From Pectinophora gossypiella (taxonomy: Eukaryota > Arthropoda > Insecta > Lepidoptera > Gelechiidae): DNA of 64,000 bases. Made by a program: the position numbers and the translations under genes. The notes under the pieces were generated by a model. That model was not told where the DNA came from, searched no databases, and saw nothing but the letters and a program-made list of their open reading frames with translations. Positions 39,381-49,672 of this stretch are shown piece by piece; within the stretch, counting starts at the first letter, position 1; the number at the start of each line of letters is the position of its first letter. The DNA is taken from assembly GCF_024362695.1 (NCBI RefSeq), contig NC_065424.1:4314786-4378785 (forward strand), written 5' to 3'.

Positions 39381-39714
39381 CATAACATAAACAGCGTATA
39401 TACGTCCCACTGCTGGGCACAGGCCTCCCCTCAATCAACCGGAGGGGGTATGGAGCATACTCCACCACGCTGCTCCAATGCGGGTTGGTGGAGGTGTTTT
39501 TACGGCTAATAGCCGGGACCAACGGCTTAACGTGCCCTCCGAAGCACGGAATCATCTTACTTTTACGGACAATCATGTGATTCAAGCCTGAAAAGTCCTT
39601 ACCAAACAAAGGACAGTCTCACAAAGTGATTTCGACAATGTCCCCATCGGGAATCGAACCCGGACCTCCAGATTGTGAGCCTAACGCTCTCACCACTAGA
39701 CCACCGAGGCTGTT
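39381..39714 (-). mobile_element. SINE-2, full length with TSD
   Basis: TATACGTCCCACTGCTGGGC at the left and the head complement at the right. An 11-bp duplication ATAACTTCTAA lies at 39370-39380 and 39715-39725. Confidence 0.92.
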
Positions 39715-39774
39715 ATAACTTCTAAACCTTATGGATTTTGATATTTCCGTCCATACATTTTGATCATTCTTTTA

Positions 39775-40116
39775 GAATAGAATAAAGAATAATATTACGT
39801 ATAGAACGGTAACTCTCCCCCCTAATTCGTATCGGGCTTCGACCTCACCCCCTCTGGGTTTTACTTCAGTCTTAAAAAGCCGTAATCTCTTCTTTAATGA
39901 GTAAGGGAAAGCGCGCGGACTTGCGTCTTGGTCACACTTGCGCGTTAGTATGGAATGTGTTAAGTGTGCTTTTGGTCAAATTATACTTCTACTATAATGG
40001 CTGTCGTGATTTCCAATTAAAATGGGTAATCTTTCCTAATTTACACTGACAACACTGCATTACCCTATTGGCACACCCCGGTCACTTCATACAAACAACC
40101 TCGTTTCACGCAGACA
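39775..40116. mobile_element. MITE-7 ends, rearranged
   Basis: The left part TACGTATAGAACGGTAACTC matches the 5' end of 62870. The right part CACACCCCGGTCACTTCATA matches the inverse of its 3' end. The middle is unassigned. Confidence 0.5.
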
Positions 40117-40119
40117 TGT

Positions 40120-40202
40120 CAGGGGCCTATGACAGCTCAATAATAACTCTGACACTAGGGTTGATGAGGTTGGTAATCCACCTCACGACCCACACGATAG
40201 TA
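40120..40202 (+). mobile_element. SINE-1 tail fragment
   Basis: GTCAGGGGCCTATGACAGCT, TCAATAATAACTCTGACACT and GGTAATCCACCTCACGACCC. Confidence 0.78.
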
Positions 40203-40754
40203 TAATAAAGAGATCGTACATAATCTGGAGTTTATACTCCCATTATGCCTGTGGGAGGAAGTTCTAAGCGTGACAACCTTGACAAAGCTATAAACATGAC
40301 TACCAACATACAATCATAATAACGAACAGTTGAATATTTAGGTCAAACGACCATTGTTCTGCCGCAATACTAAATCTTACGCGGTCTGGTGGCCGTATTA
40401 AGGTATAGTTACTTTATAGTCCTTAGCAACCACGTACGTATGTCCGGCCAAGTAGTGAACAACGTTTGACGTAAATATTTAGTTAGATGCTTTGTATTTC
40501 TGTTACCTTCTCACGCGTAAACCGCTGAACAGATTTAGATGAAATTTGATATGGAGATAGTTTGAAACCCGGGAAAGACCAGGATAGTTTTATTCCGGCA
40601 ATCACCCCTGAAAAAGGGTGTAACAAAAGGTGTCGCGATAACCTAAGTCTTCGGAGTCGCGGGCAGAAAACTACATATATGCTGCAGTAGTAGTCCCTAA
40701 TGTTTCTCAATTCGTATCAAAAGTGGCTGCAAGTTATGTTCTAGTTACTTGGGG

Positions 40755-40965
40755 CACATCCCGGATACTACATACATAATACCTCGTTTACAGACACCAC
40801 ACATTGATATTATCGTACACGCGCATCTGTGTGTGTAACGTCTGAAACCATACGATTCAAATCTAAACTATGTTCGAAGGGGGGTGAGGTAAACCTAGCT
40901 CAGACGCTGGTGGGGAGCGGAGACTAGCCGTTCTATACGGAGTATTATTCCTTATTCTATGCTTG
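40755..40965 (-). mobile_element. MITE-7 copy
   Basis: CACATCCCGGATACTACATA at the left and GTTCTATACGGAGTATTATT at the right; collinear with the inverse of 62870-63075. Confidence 0.65.
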
Positions 40966-41592
40966 GGGCTCTGCTTCCTATGAGCTGTAGATATATTGCT
41001 CCGCCCTTACTTTTCTATAATCATAGTATGCTCCTTAACAATCTGACACGATCCGACCTTCACCTCAAAACTAAACGCCTCATATCACCGGAAATCGATA
41101 CCGCGACAATACCCACTTCCGTTTCCTCTTATCGTGAACTTGTCAAGCTTGTCAATAACTTTCTTTTGTTTATATTTTGGCTGTACGCAATAATACCTTG
41201 GCCTTATGAACGCGGAAAAAATAGGCAAAGGATCAATTACGATCAACCTTCTCGCGCATTAATTTAATTAAAAAAAAAAAACAAAAGAATTCAATATCCT
41301 GATAGGAGATGGAACGAATCTTCTATCTTCTATGTAAATTGGGGATTGAGTGGGTGTTAAAAATTCGTCTCATGTACAGACCTATTGTTTCAACGTTCAA
41401 TGGCAAGTTTCTAAATCGACTTGACAGAAGGTACCTCAGCTTAGTTCGCGATGTTTTGCAATATAACAACGTCGAACATGATGCAGAACAATGTATCAAA
41501 GTGGATTTCAAAACATTCATACATACATTATATTACTCGTATATACATAATCCCTACTAAGCGCAGCTATAAACAAAATATATACAAAAGTA
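40966..41592. other. Unassigned stretch
   Basis: Open frames of 102 codons (40959) and 83 codons (41309) occur but show no motif or splice context. Poly(A) at 41268-41281 may be an old retroposon tail. Confidence 0.4.
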
Positions 41593-41722
41593 AAAAAGCA
41601 ATATTTTAATTTGACATTTGCACATATAAAAGTTACTGCGCAATGCAAACAAATGTCAAATAGCAATATTACTTTTTTAAATGAATTGCTTCGATGTGGC
41701 CTTTTTAATCCACCAGGTGACA
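41593..41722. mobile_element. MITE-2, left end eroded
   Basis: GCGCAATGCAAACAAATGTC and GAATTGCTTCGATGTGGCCT, then TTTAATCCACCAG. Confidence 0.7.
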
Positions 41723-41819
41723 GCCCTTGACACTCCCCGTTTGCAACCCTATCATAAGACACAGGCAAAAAAAATATATAAAAAAGGAGAATAGTAACAA
41801 GATCTCATAAAATATCTAC

Positions 41820-41978
41820 AACAACGTTTATAAAGCTTGTTTATAACAATTACTAATTTGTAGATGCTATATTATATACTGTAATTGTCATATGTATGTC
41901 TTAATTTTAGTAATTGTCTTAGTTGCTAATGTTTTATAATATATATGATGTAGTCTTTAATAAATAAATAAATAAAGA
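41820..41978 (+). mobile_element. LINE 3' end with (AATA)n tail
   Basis: A U-rich 3' UTR ending in TCTTTAATAAATAAATAAAT; the inverse type of tail is at 60193. Confidence 0.5.
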
Positions 41979-42159
41979 TACCGACATATAACACTATCAA
42001 AATTAATCCGTCAAAATATTGACAGCAAAATTAATTTAAGTTATAGCAACGCATAGAAAATTAATAAGTTGAGATTAAAATCTATTTTATTAATTGTTTA
42101 TGGTTGTGAACATTTTGGAGTTGGAACAATATTTTGTTTTATTAAGCTGTGGTTTCTTT

Positions 42160-42312
42160 GTTTACGGCTCACCATCTACCACGTTGGTCTAGCCCGGATG
42201 GAATCTAGGATGTAAGCTCGTTAAAAGCGTGGGTACAGTTCATCTTGCGATGAATGTGCCTCTGACTAGCCCCATAGGAAATATATAGTCGTGAGCTTAA
42301 TGTTATGTTATT
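42160..42312 (+). mobile_element. SINE-5, 3' half
   Basis: ACGGCTCACCATCTACCACG, TTGGTCTAGCC and GTTCATCTTGCGATGAATGT, ending AATATATAGTCGTGAGC. Confidence 0.72.
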
Positions 42313-42344
42313 GTCTATTATAAATCGATTAATAGGTAGGTAGG

Positions 42345-42388
42345 TTATAGGTACTCCACCTCACAATCCACACGATAGAAGAAGAATC
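42345..42388 (+). mobile_element. SINE-1 tail fragment
   Basis: TACTCCACCTCACAATCCAC and ACGATAGAAGAAGAA. Confidence 0.7.
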
Positions 42389-43588
42389 GATTTATAATTT
42401 AAAACTTGTATAAAACTATTTTTGATTATGTAGAGTCATGATGAAACTTTTACCGACAATAAATATAAATATCTTAATCTTAATACCTACTTACTTAAGC
42501 CAAGTTAAAAACAATTAATAAATAAATTATAATTTCATTAGCAACGTTGAAACGTCGAAAGTCAAATTGATTTAATCGGTTAAGTACACTTTATTTATTT
42601 ATTAAAAAATAAATCTATTCCGCAATTTTGACAAATAATTTACTTAATTAAGAATTCTGAATTGTTTATCTAATTTTATTATCGGTATTACGCAGAAAAA
42701 CGCCATTGAACAAATGTTTGGCAGGTTTTTTTTTTAATTGAATTATTAGGTACCTAATTATAATTATAATATTTTTTTTACCGACAAAGTGTTTTTTATT
42801 CTATATTTGATTTTATGAGCACTATTTTTTTAAACCTTCATGCAAAACGTGGTCTTAGCAGTATTTTGTTCATAAAATACACGATTTTATTTAAAAAGAG
42901 AGAAGTACGAAGCTTGATGTGTACATTTTTCGTACTTTACTCGAGAACCAAAATACAATAAACTTACTTAACTTTTTTTTTGAGTGTCTCGATATTTTTT
43001 CTCACGTTTATTTTGGGTTGTCGTGACTGGTTTTTGCCCTTTTTGGGCTAAAATTTGCCTTTTGACTCAAATGTGGCTGCATTTTGAGAGTGTGAGTGTA
43101 AGAAAATACCTTTCTTGGGAAATTTATTTCACTTAAGTAGCCCATTTGAAGAATCAAATGACAATGACACAGACCACGTCATCCCAACTACTACAAACTT
43201 TACTTAGGTGGTACTGAAATCATACTGCCATCTTTGAATTGTTGTTTTTTTTTAGTAATACCTATTCTGATCCTAAAAAGTCTAACAGCGCAAGTTTGTA
43301 TGTGTAGAAAAAGTGTACAAATTATATCCGTATATATACGTATATATTATCATGGCGCCTTAGGATAAAATTATAATAATATATTTTTACTTATTTCAAA
43401 TTACTGCCGCGAAAAAAATATCTACTTACAATAGAATAGGTTGTAATGGAGATAAAAAAAACGATTCTCTGATCCCCAAACTAGGAAGAACCTGTATCTT
43501 CTAAATCACTGAATCTGACAAAGTATTAAACTGATATCTAAGTACTGTATTTTTTTTTAATATTTTTTATTGTTTGACAATCCGGTTC
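42389..43588. other. Long AT-rich stretch, nothing recognised
   Basis: 1.2 kb without a repeat match or ORF of note. Possibly intronic or old, decayed repeats. Confidence 0.5.
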
Positions 43589-43668
43589 TGGTTTCCGGTT
43601 GACTGAGGGGAAGCCTGTGCCTAGCAGTGGGACGTATATAGGCTGTTTATGTTATGTTATGTTTATTG
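43589..43668 (+). mobile_element. SINE-2 tail fragment
   Basis: CCGGTTGACTGAGGGGAAGC and GTGGGACGTATATAGGCTG. Confidence 0.75.
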
Positions 43669-43949
43669 TTTATCAGTCGTACTGTACCTAATACAGTTAG
43701 ATGACGCAACGTCATTGTAGCGGGCTCGGAAGCGGGAAGGAAGATTATGTCAGTCGTCACTCGGTTACCTGTACTTCGCGTGACATAGTACCTAATTAAC
43801 GAACGAGCGCACGTTTTGAAGCATAAGGTCAAAAGAGCGAAATGTCAAGTGGTAGCAAATTGTCAAAAGAGCAGAATGTCAAACATAGCTTGTCTAACGT
43901 CTAAGATGTCTTCTAGACTCCGTCCTCAGTTGGGTCTTCCTCGAAATTT

Positions 43950-44062
43950 TTCAAATTCAAATTCAAAAATATCTTTATTCAATAGGTAATATAGTTACAC
44001 TTTGAATCGTCAATTTTTATATAACGAACGTCTCATCCGCCTAAAACTACTGCAGCTCAACA
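43950..44062 (-). mobile_element. LINE-d 3' end
   Basis: TCAAATTCAAATTCAAAAAT at the left is the (TTTGAA)n tail complement, followed by GAACGTCTCATCCGCCTAAA. Confidence 0.78.
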
Positions 44063-44139
44063 TCAGCATTCTTAGACAGCGCCTTAACCTTAACCCGAGT
44101 TAACCTTTACCCCAGTAAGGTATGACGTCATTAAATTCG

Positions 44140-44228
44140 TACAAATACAAATATACTTTAATTAAAGAGAAAATTACTAAAATATTCTTAACTAGGTACA
44201 TGGCAAATGGCGGCCATAATCAAGCAGT
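44140..44228 (-). mobile_element. LINE-e 3' end fragment
   Basis: ACAAATATACTTTAATTAAAG and TACATGGCAAATGGCGGCCA. Confidence 0.6.
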
Positions 44229-44329
44229 ATAAAAAAATAATAGTGTCCATCTTAATTTCATGTCTAATTATGTTTTCTAAAATAAAAAAAATTGCTAAAC
44301 AATTAAATTACTGTACAAATATATTTGTA

Positions 44330-44408
44330 GGTACTGTTGCTATTTTTTATAAATGTTTGTTTTTTTTTTTTTTAGTGCAATAAAGTATATATTTGATTTG
44401 ATTTCTGA
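44330..44408 (+). mobile_element. LINE 3' tail
   Basis: A T-rich tract, then AGTGCAATAAAGTATATATT and TGATTTGATTT. Confidence 0.55.
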
Positions 44409-44942
44409 TATCTACTTATATTAATTAAGTATTTCACTCGAATACTTACTAGCCTAATATTTTAAATTGTCATACCTACAGATTTTAACAATTCATAAAT
44501 TTTAACAGTAAGTGGCGCAAGCGCAGTGAAACGGTCCAGATTTAGATCACGCCAATAAACTGCCGGTGTTGCATATTATTTCCTTCATTATCACGCCTTT
44601 AGACTTTCTCCAGTTATCAATACGTAATCTACAACTAAAATAGTTATGAGAAATAGCAAAAGCGACTTAGGACTATGGTAATGTTGAACTACCAACGCCT
44701 TAGTCAAGTTGCAAACGATTACGAAAAACAACAGTGACAATGATAAAAATGTAATTTATTCACATGATAAAAAAACGCATTTTTTATTACAGTTACTGTC
44801 AGTTTTCGTAATAAGTAGTCACTTTTCGAAATCGTTTGAATCTCAGCTAACCTCCCCTAGAGCTACAAAAAGAGTTCATGAGAACGGGTGCACATTTTAT
44901 TTTATCGGTGCACTTAGTTTGTCTGTAGGAGACTACGATTAT

Positions 44943-45021
44943 ATTCAGCGCTCCCCATTTGTCCGGCCATAAGTAGTTAATGCCATCTGCGGCAAATCTA
45001 CAATAAGTCACGTCAAAAAAA
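44943..45021 (+). mobile_element. SINE-6, 5'-truncated, with TSD
   Basis: TCAGCGCTCCCCATTTGTCC to AATAAGTCACGTC plus poly(A), between 11-bp duplications ACTACGATTAT at 44932-44942 and 45022-45032. Confidence 0.92.
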
Positions 45022-45041
45022 ACTACGATTATACGTACGAT

Positions 45042-45182
45042 TGTACGTGATCATGTGTATTTCTACTTTAGAACCTTGTCACATTTACATATTTGACATG
45101 TAGTTAGACTTTGTTTAATTTTGACAAAAAAATTAATGTGACGTGGTCCTAAAGTGTACACATGTTACTGCTCGTCACAGTA
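45042..45182 (+). mobile_element. MITE-1, old diverged copy
   Basis: TGATCATGTGTATTTCTACTTTAG and CATATTTGACATGTAGTTAG to TACTGCTCGTCACAG. Clearly older than the other eight copies. Confidence 0.75.
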
Positions 45183-45231
45183 CATGTTACGGTTAATACG
45201 TTTTAAAATATCTACACATTAAAATTCCCAT

Positions 45232-45292
45232 TCTGCTTGATTGAGAGAAGGCTTGTGCCCAGCAGTAAAATATAGGCTGTTTATGTTGTTTA
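45232..45292 (+). mobile_element. SINE-2 tail fragment
   Basis: TGCTTGATTGAGAGAAGGCT and TGTGCCCAGCAGTAAAATAT. Confidence 0.65.
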
Positions 45293-45299
45293 AAATTCC

Positions 45300-46352
45300 C
45301 AATAAAAAAAAAATGAAATTCGTAAAGGACCTCTGTGACGTACTTACGAAACTATTTTTAGCTACTTAATGATACCTAATTGTGAATGTGCGGTCATGAT
45401 AACCTGAGTCTATTTATGTGATAATTTTCCACATTATTTTCAATTTATGTAAAACGAAATAATTCACCTTAACGTTAGCTCAAGTTATAAGTACAAAGAT
45501 TGAAAAAATATGGTCACAAATACGAAAAACGAGAATGATTATTATAATGGAACATACAAATTTACTTTTGTTACCAGCATATTAACTTGAATAATGCATC
45601 CTGAATTTGTAAGACAAATAAGTAAAATTAAGTATTTGTTTAATTATTATTGTGCAACTTTAAGATAAAGATTTTTTATGTTGGTTTTAATGGGTACAAT
45701 AAAAGTAACAAGTAAAATAATGAGTACCGAGTACCGACACTATAAAATACCTTACATAATTATAGTAGTTTGACTCTTAAAATACCTAAAACAAAAGATA
45801 CTGGCCTCATGTTCTTTTTTTTAAACTTGTTTATCCCTTTGGGGAAAGGCAAAGGCCTCTTGTGTTAAAAAAATATAATAAAATTAATTTTAACAAACTT
45901 GCCAGTATTTACTTGCATCGATTAAAATGTAATATATAGATATGACATATCACATAACTTTACGAGAAGCATAGATACTCATTTTTATTTTTAGAACAAC
46001 AATATTATAATATTAAAGAGAATGTTAATATTAAATTAATATAATTATACCTATCTATTTACATTTTATGATTCCATAATAAAGTTGTCTGGAATATTTT
46101 AAGGATTTATTTTTATACTTACTTTATTCTTAAGACGATTAATGTGTTGTATCCGATTTGTTTTCACCATTTTCGCAATATGTTACGAACTAATAAAGTT
46201 GGCACAAAATAGACAATACAAAATTATGGTGTCACCTTTATTGCTGTGTTAAAACACAAGTTGTGTTTATAAGAAATTACTGATAAGATTTATGACGGTG
46301 ACACTTCCTCATTATTAAAGATAATTATTTGCCAATTTAATATTTTTATAAC
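45300..46352. other. Long AT-rich stretch, nothing recognised
   Basis: One kilobase without gene or clear repeat. CCCTTTGGGGAAAGGCAAAG at 45836-45855 recalls the fragment at 27105. Confidence 0.5.
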
Positions 46353-46390
46353 GACGCCATTTTGCGTCGCGCTGACCCCAAAATGGCGTC
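46353..46390. promoter_or_regulatory. Inverted GCCATTTT repeat
   Basis: GACGCCATTTTG at 46353-46364 and its exact inverse CAAAATGGCGTC at 46379-46390 enclose a GC-rich 14-base loop. GCCAT is the core of the Pho/YY1 site; the regulatory reading is inference. Confidence 0.4.
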
Positions 46391-46854
46391 ATTGTCTCAA
46401 ATTATTTTGTCAGATGATGATTTAACTTTAAAATCAATATATTACTAATAATAAATGTGAAATAAGAATACAATACCAATTATGTATATTTTGTTTACAT
46501 ATATAGACATAATATTGTTTTGAGATGAGTTATGGAAATTTATTTTGATATAAAATAAATACTGAGACATTGTTTACGGTTAGGAACTACAACTTACAAT
46601 AAATTAAAAGATAATGAGTGTGTTTTCCAATATACATATTTTTTCAAATACACCTACCTACTAAGTATATTATTATGTATTTATAATTTTTATAATTTTG
46701 TTTATAATAGTTCTTACAGCACAATTAAGTATTCTAAATCCATGTATGCGACAAAACCTAACCTAACCTAAACACTAATTCATTAACTTGCTATGAATCT
46801 GACATAACCTTAAATAAATGCTTTAGCTAATACAATTAAGAGCAAAAACGCTTG

Positions 46855-47035
46855 AAGGTGTTACGGTTATGACGTCACAAGTTACGTCGGTAGAAATCGA
46901 AAGTGGGCTCGGGTGGGATCGAAAGTGTTCGGAAATGTGCCGAGCACAATGATTTGAGTCGTTTGAGCCACATTCTCGGTTACGTGGCGGCCGGGCGGCC
47001 CCAATCTCCCGCAATCGTGCGCTGACATAGTTGGC
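46855..47035. promoter_or_regulatory. CpG-rich segment, possible promoter
   Basis: ATGACGTCACAAG (a CRE octamer), repeated TCGAAAGTG words, and GTGGCGGCCGGGCGGCC stand in AT-rich surroundings. No match to the window's repeats, and no ORF with coding character. Confidence 0.35.
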
Positions 47036-47160
47036 TCTGTAAATATAACCTCAAAATATCGGAACTGTTTATAAGCGTATTTTTTTTTATAAAGCCATTA
47101 AGTTATAATGCACCATAGTCAATCAGACTGTTCGGGCTAAGCTCTCTTTGCCTGCCCGAA

Positions 47161-47414
47161 TAAAAAGCACCCTAGTCAAATGAGTTACTTTTTACGAAAC
47201 GTCAAAGTCAAAACGAAAATTTTCATTTTGTCACCAATTTTTGTTGACTGATTTTGTAGTCAACCATCGCACTGATTGTCATTTAATGCGTAAGTAATTA
47301 AAATTCGAAAATAAGCCAAAAAGAATAAGGAGGTTGGTTTTTGACCATCTTAGATTGACTTCTATTTCTAGATAAGCATTTTGTAATTTATCTTTGACCC
47401 AGTGAAAAACCCTA
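47161..47414 (+). mobile_element. MITE-3, old diverged copy
   Basis: CCTAGTCAAATGAGTTACTT to TTTATCTTTGACCCAGTG; the CRE octamer is not retained here. Confidence 0.65.
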
Positions 47415-47998
47415 TTTTGAACGATTTTGTAATTCTAAATAAGTACACCAAAATACATAAATAACTAGGGAAGTACTTACTTAATAATATTTCAAATAAT
47501 GGTGTGCCGTTTACTTTTTATTCGTTATATTTATATAAGTAAATAAAGTTGAACGGAACGTAACGTCACCTAGTAAACAAAGTGCTCGTACTAATAATTT
47601 GAATATAATTAGAAAACACAATTTAACCTGCAAAATAATGTGACGAGTATACACATCAACTTTGGAAGTGCGCACAAATGTATTGGGATTCACTGATTGT
47701 AGCTATTTATCTACACTTCAACACTCAGGTATGGAAAAGCTTTTCGGTTACCAGCTGTATTTTAAATAGTAATGAGAATTGAATCGTCGAATCATAGAAC
47801 GACCAAAATAAACAATCAGCTGATTGGCGATTGACGACGTACAGTTCGGACACTAATGACAGATTGCGTCAATACTACCAACATTAACACATGTTAGCGA
47901 TGCGTTCGCTTTGAAAAATAACGTTATAACGCTATACTGAGCGATATTTGAAACAAACGTTCCTATTCACGCATACCTAAGAAATCATAGTCTAATGA
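47415..47998 (+). other. Upstream of the LINE; probable 5' UTR in its right part
   Basis: No repeat match. The 200-250 bp before ORF1 are less AT-rich and carry CAGCTGATTGGCGATTGACG and CAGTTCGGACACTAATGACA. An internal LINE promoter is likely here, but the 5' end could not be fixed because no target duplication was found. Confidence 0.4.
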
Positions 47999-49672
47999 AT
48001 GAATACGTTTACAAAGAAAGCTTTAAAACCTAGACAAAAAATGGAAGCAATATACAAATGTTGCAAATGTTATGATATGGCTGGTCAGAGAGAAATTATT
48101 TCTTGCTGTAAATGTAAAGGAAAGTATCATTTTGACTGCGCAGGGTATTCTGAAAAATTGTATAGAATAAGCAGAAATAAAGTAATATGGAAATGCACAT
48201 CATGCATACAAAATCCTATTTTATATAAAAATAGCTCTCAGCGATCGACATCTACACCGGAACCTAAGATCCAAATACTATCATCCGAGACGTGCAGTAA
48301 TGACAAAACACCACCATTGCGGACTGGACAAGATAATAATATCGCACAAAACCAGAATGAGAAAGATGTCATAAACTTAGTTCAAAAAAACCACAATCCA
48401 TCGTTTAACACCAAAGATGATACTATTTCACCTATAAATGCATTTCAAGAAAATGTTACTCATAGAAAGAAGTGCCAAGTAAATATACCAACATCAAATT
48501 CTTTCGAAAAATTAATAGTAAAAGATGACGACGACTCAAATGATATAGACGAATATAGTGAAAGCGATAATAATATACCTGTAATTAGCGTGAGTAGGAG
48601 TTGTCCTGATTTAAAGGTGTGTAATGATGAACTTGTCGAAACATTACAAAAGAAAGTACTAGAATTAGAAGTCAGGCTAAAGACAACTGACAAACTATAT
48701 GAAGAAATACTGATAGAAAATGACGACTTAAAAAAAGCAATTACGCTCTACAAACGAAAAGTAGATAAACTTATGCAAATATGCAAAGCGACTGAGAAAA
48801 AGACCCCGAAACAAAAAAATCTAAGTTACAACAATACAAACAATTTTACCAGCCAAAAGGAATATGGTGATTTCTCAGTAGCTAATTCAGATACAGATAC
48901 AGGGACTTTGAAAACCCCTGAATACGACATTGGTGAAGAAGTGGAAGTTGAATCTATCAAGGAGAGTATACAACAATGTGAAATTAGAAATGCGACAACA
49001 AATAAATCAAGGAAACCTGAAAACAACAAGCATCTTAGTAAGAAATTTACTCATGATAAAGCAAGAATATGTATTATGAGCACAAATAATAAAAATAAAA
49101 TATTGAATGCTGCAGAAAATGCTTTTTATGAAAATTATGATCTAATTCATTACATAATGCCTAATCGAGGTATAAAAGAAATAATAGAAGAATTATCTTA
49201 CAAAATTGTTGACTATACATTTGATGACTATTGTATCATACTAATCGGCGAAGAAGATTTTAAAACCTCAAGTAATTATCACGAGCTTGTTTCAAACATG
49301 CGAACGTTGCTGGAAGAAATCCAAAATACCAATCTGCTTATATGCGTACCTACATTTAATTGCGCTAATTACTCAAATCTATATAATTCAAGAATAGAAT
49401 CATTTAATAGAATATTTTATAATGACGTGATGACCTATGAGTATGCATGCCCAGTTGACTCCAATCTACATCTGAAATATGACGAAAGCATGTTCCATAA
49501 ATATACTGGAAAAATTAACAATAACGGGATGAGAACAATTTTCAATTATGTCGCTGATAAAGTTAAGGAAATTGAAGACTGGAACTTGCAATTTCATCGA
49601 AATGTTGAAGCAAACGGAAATGACAGTGTCGAAAATGAAACAGGGACTCAGAACTTATTTTTTCGAGAATAA
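47999..49672 (+). CDS. CR1/Jockey-group LINE ORF1 protein (PHD finger, coiled coil, SGNH-like)
   Basis: The 557-residue ORF1 product should bind element RNA and chaperone its cDNA synthesis. A PHD-type zinc finger fills residues 21-69 with ligands C21, C24, C36, C39, H44, C47, C66 and C69. Residues about 208-268 form a charged coiled coil (ETLQKKVLELEVRLK onwards). Residues 355-525 match the layout of the SGNH/esterase domain of CR1 ORF1 proteins. However the GxND block is GEED at 417-420, the first block reads STNN where a catalytic Ser is expected, and the last block has D495-H500 with an altered spacing, so hydrolase activity is doubtful. The start at 47999 is preceded by a short out-of-frame ATG at 47995; M15 (48041) is an alternative. 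It overlaps ORF2 by 38 nt in the +1 frame. No stop or frameshift is present. Confidence 0.93.
   Translation: MNTFTKKALKPRQKMEAIYKCCKCYDMAGQREIISCCKCKGKYHFDCAGYSEKLYRISRNKVIWKCTSCIQNPILYKNSSQRSTSTPEPKIQILSSETCSNDKTPPLRTGQDNNIAQNQNEKDVINLVQKNHNPSFNTKDDTISPINAFQENVTHRKKCQVNIPTSNSFEKLIVKDDDDSNDIDEYSESDNNIPVISVSRSCPDLKVCNDELVETLQKKVLELEVRLKTTDKLYEEILIENDDLKKAITLYKRKVDKLMQICKATEKKTPKQKNLSYNNTNNFTSQKEYGDFSVANSDTDTGTLKTPEYDIGEEVEVESIKESIQQCEIRNATTNKSRKPENNKHLSKKFTHDKARICIMSTNNKNKILNAAENAFYENYDLIHYIMPNRGIKEIIEELSYKIVDYTFDDYCIILIGEEDFKTSSNYHELVSNMRTLLEEIQNTNLLICVPTFNCANYSNLYNSRIESFNRIFYNDVMTYEYACPVDSNLHLKYDESMFHKYTGKINNNGMRTIFNYVADKVKEIEDWNLQFHRNVEANGNDSVENETGTQNLFFRE

Noticed and set aside
44709..44972. 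87-codon open frame
   Set aside because: Its 3' part runs into a TSD-bounded SINE-6 insertion and the rest has no motif.
46753..46772. Interstitial telomere repeat (CCTAA)3
   Set aside because: Only three units, too few to distinguish from chance in AT-rich DNA.
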